Assembly: GCA_017650105.1 (NCBI GenBank)
Contig: JAGCFO010000009.1
Coordinates: 124,001-188,000, forward strand
Origin: Bacteroidaceae bacterium
GTDB taxonomy: Bacteria > Bacteroidota > Bacteroidia > Bacteroidales > Bacteroidaceae
Reading direction: 5' to 3'
DNA: 64,000 bases
The notes beneath the pieces are model-generated. The model was not told the origin of the DNA, did not search any database, and was given only the letters and a program-made list of their open reading frames with translations. Shown here in pieces: positions 1-7,474 of this stretch. Position numbers and translations under genes: made by a program. Position 1 is the stretch's first letter; each line of letters opens with the position of its first letter.

Positions 1-1
1 T

Positions 2-1795
2 GTTTTCAATCACGGCGATTTGGCAACAGCCGTGAAAGCGTCGATGGCCTTTCCCTTCGTCTTCAAGCCTGTCGACGTGGAGGGGGACTTGGTTTTCGAC
101 GGGGGAATCTACAACAACTTCCCTGTCGACGTGATGACAGAAGACTTCAACCCGGATTTCATCGTGGGGAGCAATGTTTCGCAAGTGGAGGAGCGCCCCG
201 ACCCTGATGATATTGTCTCGCAGATCTCCACTCTTATCCGAAACCGCTCGCCACAGGAACTTCCCGACTCCAACAGCATTCTCCTGCGCTTCGATCTCAG
301 CAACGAAGTGGGGCTGCTCAGCTTCAACAAAGCCTGGCAGCTGCACGACTTGGGCTACGAAGCCACTTGCCAAGCTATAGAAAAGATAAAGAAGCACGTC
401 GCACGAAGCGTGAATGTCGACACCCTGAACGAAAAGCGCCGGGAATGGAGGAGCGCGCTGCCTCCCGTCGTCTTCCGAAACATTTTCGTGCGCGGAACGA
501 AATCCAACCAACGACGCTACCTCACTAACGAGATTCGTCCTGCGGGGCACACCTTCTTCACCCTCGATGACTTCCGACGCGGGTATTTCCGATTGATGTC
601 CGACAACACCATTACCGAGATACGCCCCACAGTCATCTATCGCCCGCACGACAAGACCTTCGATATCGATTTAGACGTATCGATGGACGAGAGCCTGATG
701 CTCATGCTGGGCGGCGCCTTTTCCACGAGCAGCATCAACCAGATATACTACGGCGTCTACTACAACCATCTGGGACGGAGTTCCCTTGAACTGCAGCTCG
801 ACGGGCAGGTTGGGCATATCTACAACAACGTGCAGTTCATGACGCGTGTAGGAGTGCCTACCGAAGTGCCTATGTCGTTCAGGATGCTTGCTTCCTACTC
901 CACCATCGACTACCACAGGCAAGACTATCTCTTCGTCTCCTCTGCCACAGCAGCAGCCCTCAATCGCGAAACGGAAGCCTTCGTCAAACTTAAAAGCGCC
1001 CTCCCCTTCCGTACGCAGCAGAAGGCGGAGATAGGCATAGGGTACGGGCACATCAGAGACAGATATGTCCCCGGGGCGACAATAGACCTGAACAATCCCG
1101 TTTACGACTCCAACACGTACGACCTTCTCGGGGGCTCGCTCTTCTTCGGGAAAAACTCGCTCAACAGCCCTTGGTATGCTACGCGAGGACAATCGCAATA
1201 CCTACTGGCGCAAATCTTCACGGGGCGCAACACTTACGCTCCGGGCTTCTGGGGCAGCGTGTCGGAAGGAGAGAATGTGTTGTCGCAACACAAGTCGCGC
1301 ATCAGCTGGCTTCAAATCCTCTTCAAGGATCAGCGCTACATGCCTCTCCCGGGCAAGTTTGCACTCGGCACCTACTTTGAGGGCTTCTTCTCGTCGCGAG
1401 ACTTCGCGCAGACGTTTACTGCCACGATGATGCAGACAAACTTCTTCGCGCCTACGCCGACAATGACTTTTGTCTACAACCCCTACTTCCACGCCGACAA
1501 GTACGTTGCAGCCGGATTGGTTCCGATATATAAGCTCAGCAACGTCTTCCAGCTGCGCCTCGAGGGCTATGTCTTCACTCCCCTGCGCCCTATCCTGCAG
1601 GCAGGCGACAACACAGCCGTGTACGGACCTTACTTCGGGCGCATCGGACACATCGCAGAATTGTCGGTGGTAGGACATTTCTCCACCGTCGTCGCTTCTG
1701 CCTACCTGCACGAGAGCAGTTCGCCCATCAATCCTTGGACAGCAGGCATCACAGTAGGCTGGCAATTGTGGGGAAATCGGTTCATCGAGCGGTAG
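2..1795 (+). CDS. Patatin-like phospholipase with Omp85-type beta-barrel (5' end outside window)
   Basis: The reading frame is open to the left edge, so the signal peptide and the G-x-S-x-G nucleophile lie outside. The first visible residues are the end of a patatin domain; the catalytic Asp sits in DGGIYNNFPVDV (around base 98). A linker follows, then a POTRA-like stretch (about residues 150-220, starting near VVFRNIFVRG) and a long run of alternating aromatic beta-strands to the C-terminus, as in bacterial surface antigen/Omp85 barrels. This is the patatin-POTRA-barrel layout of PlpD/FplA-type outer-membrane lipases, where the lipase domain is carried outside by its own barrel. Substrate cannot be told from sequence. 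It stands alone, ahead of a tRNA gene with its own promoter. Confidence 0.85.
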   Translation, partial: VFNHGDLATAVKASMAFPFVFKPVDVEGDLVFDGGIYNNFPVDVMTEDFNPDFIVGSNVSQVEERPDPDDIVSQISTLIRNRSPQELPDSNSILLRFDLSNEVGLLSFNKAWQLHDLGYEATCQAIEKIKKHVARSVNVDTLNEKRREWRSALPPVVFRNIFVRGTKSNQRRYLTNEIRPAGHTFFTLDDFRRGYFRLMSDNTITEIRPTVIYRPHDKTFDIDLDVSMDESLMLMLGGAFSTSSINQIYYGVYYNHLGRSSLELQLDGQVGHIYNNVQFMTRVGVPTEVPMSFRMLASYSTIDYHRQDYLFVSSATAAALNRETEAFVKLKSALPFRTQQKAEIGIGYGHIRDRYVPGATIDLNNPVYDSNTYDLLGGSLFFGKNSLNSPWYATRGQSQYLLAQIFTGRNTYAPGFWGSVSEGENVLSQHKSRISWLQILFKDQRYMPLPGKFALGTYFEGFFSSRDFAQTFTATMMQTNFFAPTPTMTFVYNPYFHADKYVAAGLVPIYKLSNVFQLRLEGYVFTPLRPILQAGDNTAVYGPYFGRIGHIAELSVVGHFSTVVASAYLHESSSPINPWTAGITVGWQLWGNRFIER

Positions 1796-1819
1796 AAATT
1801 GAAAAAAATCGTCGAAAAA

Positions 1820-1851
1820 TTTGGACACGTCAAAAAAACCTCATACCTTTG
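1820..1851 (+). promoter_or_regulatory. Promoter of tRNA-Arg
   Basis: TTG at 1821-1823, a 20 bp spacer, then TACCTTTG at 1844-1851. This matches the Bacteroidetes primary sigma factor consensus (TTG-N19/20-TAnnTTTG). It lies 24 bp before the mature tRNA. Confidence 0.8.
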
Positions 1852-1875
1852 CACCGCTTTCGAACAATGAAGCAT

Positions 1876-1949
1876 GGCTCCTTAGCTCAACTGAATAGAG
1901 CATCTGACTACGGATCAGAAGGTTGAGGGTTTGAATCCCCCAGGAGTCA
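1876..1949 (+). tRNA. tRNA-Arg(ACG)
   Basis: A 74-nt cloverleaf. Acceptor arms GGCTCCT (1876-1882) and AGGAGTC (1942-1948) pair with one G-T. The D arm is AGCTC/GAGC. The anticodon stem TCTGA/TCAGA holds the loop CTACGGA, giving anticodon ACG (Arg, CGN codons). The T stem GAGGG/CCCCC has one A-C mismatch around the loop TTTGAAT. CCA is not encoded. A promoter and a terminator flank it, so it is a single-gene transcription unit. Confidence 0.93.
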
Positions 1950-1957
1950 CACGAAAG

Positions 1958-2012
1958 ACTGATATTCAGCAAACGCGAAATGATTCGCTGCCGAATATCA
2001 GTTTTTCTTTTT
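1958..2012 (+). terminator. Terminator of tRNA-Arg
   Basis: Arms ACTGATATTC (1958-1967) and GAATATCAGT (1993-2002) are perfect complements, followed at once by a T-rich run to 2012. Intrinsic terminator on the plus strand. Confidence 0.85.
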
Positions 2013-2088
2013 CCCCTATGGAGGAAACATTATCAGGCATCCCTGCCCGCCTGATGAAAAATCGAGGAGCCTACTATTTAAAAAGGAG

Positions 2089-2119
2089 AGAGGGAGCATC
2101 GCGAGTAGATGCTCCCTCT
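2089..2119 (-). terminator. Terminator of the paralog at 2127
   Basis: Perfect 12-bp hairpin AGAGGGAGCATC / GATGCTCCCTCT with a 7-nt loop, directly past the stop codon of the minus-strand gene. On the minus strand it is followed by CTTTTTAAA. Confidence 0.75.
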
Positions 2120-2126
2120 TTCCACA

Positions 2127-2657
2127 TTAGAAGCTAAGGGTAAAGCCCAGCCCTCCGCTCGGCGTAATGCCGAAGTTTATCGCCACATCGTCGGACGAGG
2201 GCGAAGGCGCAGGATTCAGAAGTCCCTCGTTGTATTTCTGAACCGATTTCTTTATTCTCCATTCGGCAATGGAAACCACTCCTATTGAAACCGCTAAGCA
2301 AGTACCTCCAACAACAAATACATTTTTATTAACTTCCTCGCCCAGAAGAGAATCCATTCCTCCTGCAAACAACAAGTAACCACCTAAACCAGCAAACACA
2401 GCAGATAACCCTCCAAGAGCATATCCTCCGATATATGACCTGTAGGCCTTCTTATTTCCTGCTTTAAGCACATCACCTAGTTGATAAAGGCTCAGCACTC
2501 TCCCATCTAATGAATACTTATTTCCAAGGGTTCCTTTCAGAATAGTAATCGTATCAACTTTTTCCGATAGTTGATTCTCGTCCTCGCTGCCCGTCTGGGC
2601 CATTCCTACGCTTGCGAAAGCCAAGCAAAGGCTTAATAACAAAAAAATCCGTTTCAT
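2127..2657 (-). CDS. Small secreted/membrane protein, paralog A (unknown function)
   Basis: 176 residues when started at the Met beginning MKRIFLLLSLCLAFASVGMAQ, a good signal peptide; an upstream in-frame Met would add 15 charged residues and was rejected. A likely -7 box lies 43 bp upstream of this start. Mature part: a charged segment, a KGLG/KGTLGNKYSLDGR-type stretch, two glycine-rich hydrophobic segments (about residues 85-140, probably membrane), then SVQKYNEGLLNPAPSPSS and a barrel-like C-terminus ending in SF. The last ~37 residues are almost identical to the neighbour at 2906, while the N-terminal two thirds are only loosely similar. No known family recognised. Confidence 0.75.
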   Translation of the reverse strand: MKRIFLLLSLCLAFASVGMAQTGSEDENQLSEKVDTITILKGTLGNKYSLDGRVLSLYQLGDVLKAGNKKAYRSYIGGYALGGLSAVFAGLGGYLLFAGGMDSLLGEEVNKNVFVVGGTCLAVSIGVVSIAEWRIKKSVQKYNEGLLNPAPSPSSDDVAINFGITPSGGLGFTLSF

Positions 2658-2699
2658 ATCACTTCGTTTTTTAATTCGGTTAGTTCCTTTTTCTGGGTA

Positions 2700-2727
2700 C
2701 AAATATAAGCAAAAAATTACCCCCCCC
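2700..2727 (-). promoter_or_regulatory. Promoter with G8 tract upstream of paralog A
   Basis: On the minus strand TATATTTG (2700-2707) fits the -7 box, 36 bases or so before the start codon. A run of eight G (2720-2727) sits 12 bp further upstream, where the -33 region would lie; no TTG is seen there. The upstream sequence resembles that of the paralog at 2906. Confidence 0.55.
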
Positions 2728-2806
2728 GTTTTTTAACACTCTTTAACTTATTCCCAACCGATTTTTCTTTTTCATAGCGCCAATTTCTCATCCTCCGTGT
2801 AAAGAA

Positions 2807-2838
2807 GTTCCCTTCTTGTCATACGGCAAGAAGGGAAC
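2807..2838. terminator. Strong hairpin after paralog B
   Basis: Perfect 12-bp stem GTTCCCTTCTTG / CAAGAAGGGAAC with an 8-nt loop, 68 bp past the stop of the gene at 2906. There is no clear U run, so termination is inferred. Confidence 0.5.
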
Positions 2839-2905
2839 AATCTGCAGAGGAATTATTAAATAAGGTATAGGGAAGCCGCCCGTCGAGCCTGCCTTCCCTC
2901 CCCGC

Positions 2906-3436
2906 TTAGAACGTCAGCGTGAAGCCCAGACCTCCGCTCGGCGTGATGCCGAAGTTTATCGCCACATCGTCGGACGAGGGCGAAGGCGCAGGATTCAGTA
3001 GCCCCTCGTTGTATTTCTGAACGGATTTGCGCAACTTCACTTCTGCTACAGAAGCAATCCCCACAGAAACAGCCACGCAGGCGCCTGCGATGCCCAATTT
3101 CGTCACATTGATTTCTTTGCCGAAGAGGAGGTTTGCCAACTCATATCCTGACAGCCAGCCGCCTACGAAGGCAAACGGATAAGACACATAGCCAATCCCT
3201 TTCGCTCCCTTATACATTTTGTAGGCGGCTTCGTTGTCCTTCAGCATTGAACCGATTTCCGTCATGTTCAGAGCCTTTCTCCCAAGAGTATACGAATATC
3301 CCAGACCTTTTTTCAGATAGGTAATCGTGTCGTTTTTCACTTCCGACGACTGCTCTTCCGTCGAGCCTCCCGTCTGGGCAAAACCAGCGCCTGCAAACGT
3401 GAGGGACACAAATAGAAACATAAAGACTTTCTTCAT
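2906..3436 (-). CDS. Small secreted/membrane protein, paralog B (unknown function)
   Basis: 176 residues, starting with a signal peptide MKKVFMFLFVSLTFAGAGFAQ. It has the same plan as paralog A: short polar region, KGLGYSYTLGRKALNMTEIGSML, glycine-rich hydrophobic segments around residues 80-135, the conserved SVQKYNEGLLNPAPSPSS segment and a C-terminal strand ending in F. The C-terminal ~37 residues differ from paralog A at one or two positions, and the DNA there is also nearly identical, which suggests tandem duplication with later 3'-end conversion. Each copy has its own promoter with a G tract. Function unknown. Confidence 0.75.
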   Translation of the reverse strand: MKKVFMFLFVSLTFAGAGFAQTGGSTEEQSSEVKNDTITYLKKGLGYSYTLGRKALNMTEIGSMLKDNEAAYKMYKGAKGIGYVSYPFAFVGGWLSGYELANLLFGKEINVTKLGIAGACVAVSVGIASVAEVKLRKSVQKYNEGLLNPAPSPSSDDVAINFGITPSGGLGFTLTF

Positions 3437-3477
3437 TTCAGTTAACTTTTCAGGTTTGACATACTAATTTTTTGGTA

Positions 3478-3505
3478 CAAAGATAAGCATTTCATTTACC
3501 CCCCC
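3478..3505 (-). promoter_or_regulatory. Promoter with G7 tract upstream of paralog B
   Basis: TATCTTTG on the minus strand (3478-3485) with a run of seven G at 3499-3505, 13 bp upstream, in place of a recognisable TTG. It parallels the region before paralog A (TTAA-rich block, G tract, -7 box), so the two promoters were probably duplicated together. Confidence 0.55.
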
Positions 3506-3600
3506 TGTAATTAACATTATTTAACTTCTTCTTAACGAGCAGCACAGTCTCAGGAACATGTCTTTTTTGTTCAATGATTGTTTTTTCTTTGAGTTTTTTG

Positions 3601-3688
3601 TTGCACCAACGTGTTGGGAAAGGTGTACCAACGTGTTGGGAAACGTGTCCTAACGTGTTGGGAAAGGTGTCCCAACGTGTTGCAACAA
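3601..3688. repeat. 22-bp tandem repeat, four units
   Basis: The core CAACGTGTTG, itself an interrupted inverted repeat (CAAC-GT-GTTG), occurs at 3607, 3629, 3651 (TAACGTGTTG) and 3673, exactly 22 bp apart. The cores are joined by GGAAAGGTGT-like linkers. The array lies upstream of the promoter of the gene at 3912. The flanking sequence 3506-3847 shows no convincing gene; a frame across it on the minus strand is just the repeat translated. Confidence 0.85.
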
Positions 3689-3847
3689 CAGAATTCAGAA
3701 AGAACACTCGCTGAACAAGGCGAAAAATCGAAGCCAAGATAGGCTGTCGCACGGGAAAGTCAGTTTCTAATGAGTAAGACGGAAAACATCCTTCGCCCGA
3801 CAAAAGGTACGGGTCGTGAAAGGGAAGGAAAATATTGGCTGTTTCCT

Positions 3848-3878
3848 TTGATTTTCTCACGAAAAGCATCTACCTTTG
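3848..3878 (+). promoter_or_regulatory. Promoter of the secreted protein at 3912
   Basis: TTG (3848-3850), 20 bp, TACCTTTG (3871-3878). It places the transcript start near 3885 and so argues for translation from 3912 rather than from an earlier in-frame Met that would lie within the promoter. Confidence 0.75.
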
Positions 3879-3911
3879 TCGGCAAAGAATACTCAATCAT
3901 TTTTTGACCTT

Positions 3912-5036
3912 ATGAAACGGATTATCTTCTCACTCTGCGCGCTGATGCTCTGCGCGATACCCTCGGTCTTCGGACAAAGATTTGAGGACAACTCCATAAA
4001 ACGCTGGACTGACGGCCCTCTCACCCTTGACGACTTCGATAGGCGCAACACGGGTGACAAAGACGGCACGATGTCGTTCCTCAAGTGGAAAGTTGACTTC
4101 GACAAGAAGACCTCGAAGCAAGGAAACCTGCATTTTCAGACCTTCAACACCTATTCTTGTATGGACAGGCTGCTCTCGTGGTACGTTCCGCAGCACTCTT
4201 CCGACTGGATACTGCGCTACAATCAGGCTTCGTTCGACAGGGTGGAAGTGATACGCCGCAAAATGCAGAATGACCTTAACGCCAATCCCGCCTACTACTA
4301 CGACATCTTCAACTACTACGACCGTCTGTTCGAGAGCGAGCTCGACAAGTTCAGCCAGGAGTCGAAAATAGGTACCGACACAGCAGTCATCGCAAAGATG
4401 GAGGCTCAGAACCGGGAGGAGCTGGCAAACTACAAGGAGGAGCCTGTGGGCGTGCCCCAGTATACGAGGCCAGAATGGGGGCTCGGCGGATGGATAGGCT
4501 ACGAGGGCGATTGCTTCGGAAAGCCCGTCTCGGAGGGACTGACGATGTCGAACGGCTTCAACTTCGGCTTCATCCTCGAAAGCAGGCGCCTCGTCTTCGA
4601 ACTATCGATGACGATGGGCGGATGCGGCAAGATGAGAGCCGACAACTTCTACTACGACGAGAAGAAAGACTACACGTGGGAGAAAGGAAAGACGTGCACG
4701 TCGGGAATCATGCAGCTGGCAGCGGGAGTTCGCGTCATCAACACGCCCTACTTCGCTCTGCGCCCGATGGTAGGCATCGGAGTAGGATTCATCGACCAGT
4801 TCTTCGACAACGGAAGCAGCGAGACTTCGGGACTTCGCCTTGCGGCAGGATTGGTTTTCGACTACAAACACAAAAGAGTCTATACGTCCTACCCAATGCC
4901 TTCGTATAGAGAGCACTGCATCAGTTTCCGTCTCTTTGGCTCCCGCACCACCTTCGACAAAGTGGGCGAGACATTCTCCATCAACTTCGGCGTGGGATTT
5001 AGCGTCACAGAGTGGTTGGACTTTGACGATCTTTGA
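3912..5036 (+). CDS. Secreted, probably outer-membrane protein of unknown function
   Basis: 374 residues from the Met of MKRIIFSLCALMLCAIPSVFGQ, a clear signal peptide; the start is fixed by the promoter just upstream. Residues ~25-150 are polar and alpha-rich, with a conserved-looking FQTFNTYSCMDRLLSWY stretch and a PAYYYDIFNYYDRLFESELDKF helix. From about residue 180 glycine/aromatic beta-strands dominate (GGWIGYEGDCFGKP, GFNFGFILESRRLVFEL, RPMVGIGVGFIDQFF) and the chain ends in a strand-rich tail, suggesting a small outer-membrane barrel. No family recognised. It converges with the gene at 5169; the gap 5037-5168 holds no gene. Confidence 0.7.
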   Translation: MKRIIFSLCALMLCAIPSVFGQRFEDNSIKRWTDGPLTLDDFDRRNTGDKDGTMSFLKWKVDFDKKTSKQGNLHFQTFNTYSCMDRLLSWYVPQHSSDWILRYNQASFDRVEVIRRKMQNDLNANPAYYYDIFNYYDRLFESELDKFSQESKIGTDTAVIAKMEAQNREELANYKEEPVGVPQYTRPEWGLGGWIGYEGDCFGKPVSEGLTMSNGFNFGFILESRRLVFELSMTMGGCGKMRADNFYYDEKKDYTWEKGKTCTSGIMQLAAGVRVINTPYFALRPMVGIGVGFIDQFFDNGSSETSGLRLAAGLVFDYKHKRVYTSYPMPSYREHCISFRLFGSRTTFDKVGETFSINFGVGFSVTEWLDFDDL

Positions 5037-5168
5037 TAAAGAAATCCTTTCGCTTCTTGATGAGAAACGAAAGGAAAACCATCTATTCATGTGGAATGAG
5101 GCTTCGGTCTCCTTTCATCTTTAAATGATAAGGACTGAGGGACAAGTACTGCCGAGCAGCTATTATCG

Positions 5169-5810
5169 CTATCTCACAACAGTTTTTTGTCTGTTCACCA
5201 AATATAACCCCGGTGCCCAACGACTGTCTTTCAAGGAAAGATGACGCCCGTAAACGTCGCGCGCTCCGTTTGACAACTTCTCATCGATGGAAGAAGGAAC
5301 TACAGGCGACAATTCACTATACTCGTGAATCAGAAGCAGGGAAACGCCGGCTTCTCCTCCCCATCGGATGACAAGAGAGGAAACAACCGTGCCGAAATTG
5401 CCTTCTCGATTGAAGTCGATTCCAAAACAAACGGGCACGGAACTGTGGGGAGGAACGAGGATGGAGCAACTGACAACGCCCCTGCTCTCCACATCACGCA
5501 GGATATCTTCCTTCTGTTCTAATACAAGAGTCACGCTGCGAGACGTGGAAGAGGCAATCTTGGTTCCCGTCAACAAAGCGCGCACAGCCATATCTCCCTT
5601 GTTGACGATGCGCAACGTATCCTCCCCTCCCACAAAAGCAGTCGTGCTAAGGATGCGAGGAAAGCCGCCGTAGTCGTACGAAACAGCAGGCACCGAAAGG
5701 GAATCCGATGCCGGCAGCAAACGTCCGTCGACGTATACTTCTACATCCTGCGCAAACGACTTTGCTTGCAGCAGCGACAACAATATGAGAATGAGTAGGG
5801 ACTTTTTCAT
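5169..5810 (-). CDS. Secreted protein with T9SS-like C-terminal sorting segment
   Basis: 213 residues. Signal peptide MKKSLLILILLSLLQAKSFAQ; then an all-beta region (about 25-165) with an immunoglobulin-like or DUF1573-like look (FVGGEDTLRIVNKGDMAVRA), and a short C-terminal segment DVYGRHLSL...GLYLVNRQKTVVR. The last part has the D-x-x-G-R...G-L-Y-L-x-N pattern of type A T9SS sorting domains, so export through T9SS is likely. The gene is single. The upstream gap 5811-5904 shows no clear promoter. Confidence 0.65.
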   Translation of the reverse strand: MKKSLLILILLSLLQAKSFAQDVEVYVDGRLLPASDSLSVPAVSYDYGGFPRILSTTAFVGGEDTLRIVNKGDMAVRALLTGTKIASSTSRSVTLVLEQKEDILRDVESRGVVSCSILVPPHSSVPVCFGIDFNREGNFGTVVSSLVIRWGGEAGVSLLLIHEYSELSPVVPSSIDEKLSNGARDVYGRHLSLKDSRWAPGLYLVNRQKTVVR

Positions 5811-5904
5811 CAGATAACGCTCACTCCGAATCGGGGCTTTTCCTTTGCCGGCAAGCCACAGGCTTACATCCGTCAGCGCAGAAGATAAAACCGATTTGCC
5901 TCAG

Positions 5905-5947
5905 AAATAAAAAAAGAGGAACTCCCGCTTACTTGGAGTGTCCTCTT
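5905..5947 (-). terminator. Terminator of the infC-rpmI-rplT operon
   Basis: AAGAGGAACTCC (5914-5925) pairs with GGAGTGTCCTCTT (5935-5947) with a one-base bulge. On the minus strand the stem is followed by a U-rich run (complement of AATAAAAAA). It lies 50 bp after rplT. Confidence 0.8.
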
Positions 5948-5996
5948 GCCCTCCGACTCCCCCATATTCGGGGAGCGAAGGGAGGGGGCAACGCTT

Positions 5997-6347
5997 TTAC
6001 GCATTCTTTGCCTTCTCAACGATGGCCTTGAATGCCTCCGGCTGATTCATAGCCAAATCGGCAAGAACCTTACGGTTAATCTCGATACCGGCTTTGTGCA
6101 GGGCACCCATCAGCTGAGAATAGGACAGGCCTTCGAGACGGGCAGCTGCATTGATACGCTGAATCCAGAGTGCGCGGAAGTTACGCTTCTTGTTCTTACG
6201 ATCACGATAGGCATAGGTAAGACCTTTCTCCCACGTGTTCTTGGCAACTGTCCACACATTGCGGCGTGCGCCAAAGTAACCTCTGGTTAAACCTAAAATT
6301 TTCTTTCTTTTTGCTCTGGAAGCAACATGATTGACTGATCTTGGCAT
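5997..6347 (-). CDS. rplT: 50S ribosomal protein L20
   Basis: 116 residues, the usual length, beginning [18 protein letters not shown] with the typical L20 blocks [38 protein letters not shown] and [22 protein letters not shown]20 is an early-assembly 23S rRNA-binding protein of the large subunit and in several bacteria represses its own operon. It is last gene of infC-rpmI-rplT, 109 bp after rpmI; this gap is AT-rich and no clear pseudoknot leader was identified. Confidence 0.98.
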   Translation of the reverse strand: MPRSVNHVASRAKRKKILGLTRGYFGARRNVWTVAKNTWEKGLTYAYRDRKNKKRNFRALWIQRINAAARLEGLSYSQLMGALHKAGIEINRKVLADLAMNQPEAFKAIVEKAKNA

Positions 6348-6456
6348 AGTTTTTGAACTTTTTGTGAACGCCAGCGCCTAACGGTCTTGAATGCTGACGA
6401 TTCGATTAATAATTTTTTTCCTGAAAACTTACTTTTTTTACGTCCTGCTCTGTTTG

Positions 6457-6654
6457 TTATTTCATTGCAAGGAGTTCACGTACCTGACTGAGGTTGCTAT
6501 TATCAACAATAGCAAACTTGTCGAGATTACGTTTACGTTTCTTCGACTTCTTCGTCAGAATGTGGCTGTGATAAGCATGTTTTCTTTTGATCTTACCAGT
6601 TCCCGTAAGAGTGAATCTTTTCTTAGAACCGGAATTCGTCTTAACTTTTGGCAT
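6457..6654 (-). CDS. rpmI: 50S ribosomal protein L35
   Basis: 65 residues, very basic, with the L35 signatures [27 protein letters not shown] and [15 protein letters not shown]. Large-subunit protein. It lies between infC and rplT as in most bacteria, and is transcribed with them. Confidence 0.98.
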   Translation of the reverse strand: MPKVKTNSGSKKRFTLTGTGKIKRKHAYHSHILTKKSKKRKRNLDKFAIVDNSNLSQVRELLAMK

Positions 6655-6726
6655 GGTTTTAATTGTTTAATTTGTTATTATTAATAGCGGTACGCACTAT
6701 ACCAAACGGCGTACGCGCCGGCTTTA

Positions 6727-7329
6727 TCATTCTTTGGGTGCTTCGTCTTCTTTCTTCTCCGGCTGGCGTTTGTTCTCCTGCTTCTTTTCTTTTCCCTTCT
6801 GCCCGGCGCCTTTCTTGGGGCTGATGAAGATTGTCATACGCTTTCCCTCGAGAAGGGGCATCTGGGTGCAAGTTCCGTACTCTTCCAGGTCGTTTGCAAA
6901 ACGGAGCAGCAGCACTTCGCCCTGTTCTTTGTAGAGGATAGACCTTCCGCGGAAGAAAACATAAGCCTTCACCTTGTCGCCGTCCTTAAGGAATCCCTGC
7001 GCGTGCTTCAGCTTGAAGTTGTAGTCATGATCGTCGGTCTGTGGGCCGAAACGAATCTCCTTGACATCAATCTTCACCTGACGGGCTTTCTGCTCCTTCT
7101 GTTTCTTCTTGAGCTGATAGATGAATTTTGAATAGTCAATTATGCGGCAAACAGGCGGAACCGCCGTCGGCGAAATCTCGACCAAGTCAGCTTCCTTTGC
7201 CTCTGCTATACGGAGTGCTTCCTGCAGGGAAACGACACGCGATTCGATGTCGTCGCCTACGATTCTGACTTCTTTGGCACGTATCTGTTCGTTGATACGG
7301 TACTGATCTTTTAGGTTGTCACCTTTCAT
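6727..7329 (-). CDS. infC: Translation initiation factor IF-3
   Basis: 200 residues. The N-terminal domain starts at [18 protein letters not shown], the linker helix is lysine-rich ([17 protein letters not shown]) and the C-terminal domain runs through [20 protein letters not shown] and [14 protein letters not shown] charged C-terminal tail of about 28 residues ([18 protein letters not shown]...) follows; such tails occur in Bacteroidetes IF-3. The protein binds the 30S subunit and controls start-codon fidelity. The start is an ordinary ATG, not the AUU of E. coli. It has its own promoter in the gap after thrS. Confidence 0.97.
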   Translation of the reverse strand: MKGDNLKDQYRINEQIRAKEVRIVGDDIESRVVSLQEALRIAEAKEADLVEISPTAVPPVCRIIDYSKFIYQLKKKQKEQKARQVKIDVKEIRFGPQTDDHDYNFKLKHAQGFLKDGDKVKAYVFFRGRSILYKEQGEVLLLRFANDLEEYGTCTQMPLLEGKRMTIFISPKKGAGQKGKEKKQENKRQPEKKEDEAPKE

Positions 7330-7402
7330 TAACGGTTGTCTGTTTTGCTGTTTATAATTGGTTTTTCTTATGTTTTTGCCTTCTCTCTCGAAAAAAGCGC
7401 GG

Positions 7403-7432
7403 CAAAATTAGCGCATTTTCAGAGATATACAA
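7403..7432 (-). promoter_or_regulatory. Promoter of infC-rpmI-rplT
   Basis: On the minus strand TTG (7430-7432), 19 bp, TAATTTTG (7403-7410). The leader to the infC start is about 65 nt. Thus infC can be transcribed independently of thrS. Confidence 0.7.
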
Positions 7433-7474
7433 AATTTTTCTTCCGTTTTTTTCTCTTTATTTTTCAATAAGATA

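Noticed and set aside
3601..3688. 22-bp array as a CRISPR array
   Set aside because: Units are contiguous with no variable spacers.
3492..3869. 125-residue minus-strand frame between 3492 and 3869
   Set aside because: Most of it is the 22-bp repeat read as protein (repeating TRWDTFPNTLGHV-like residues); no signal or domain, and it would cross the promoter of the gene at 3912.
6348..6456. L20-type autoregulatory leader between rpmI and rplT
   Set aside because: AT-rich gap without a convincing pseudoknot or mimic of the L20-binding rRNA site by eye.
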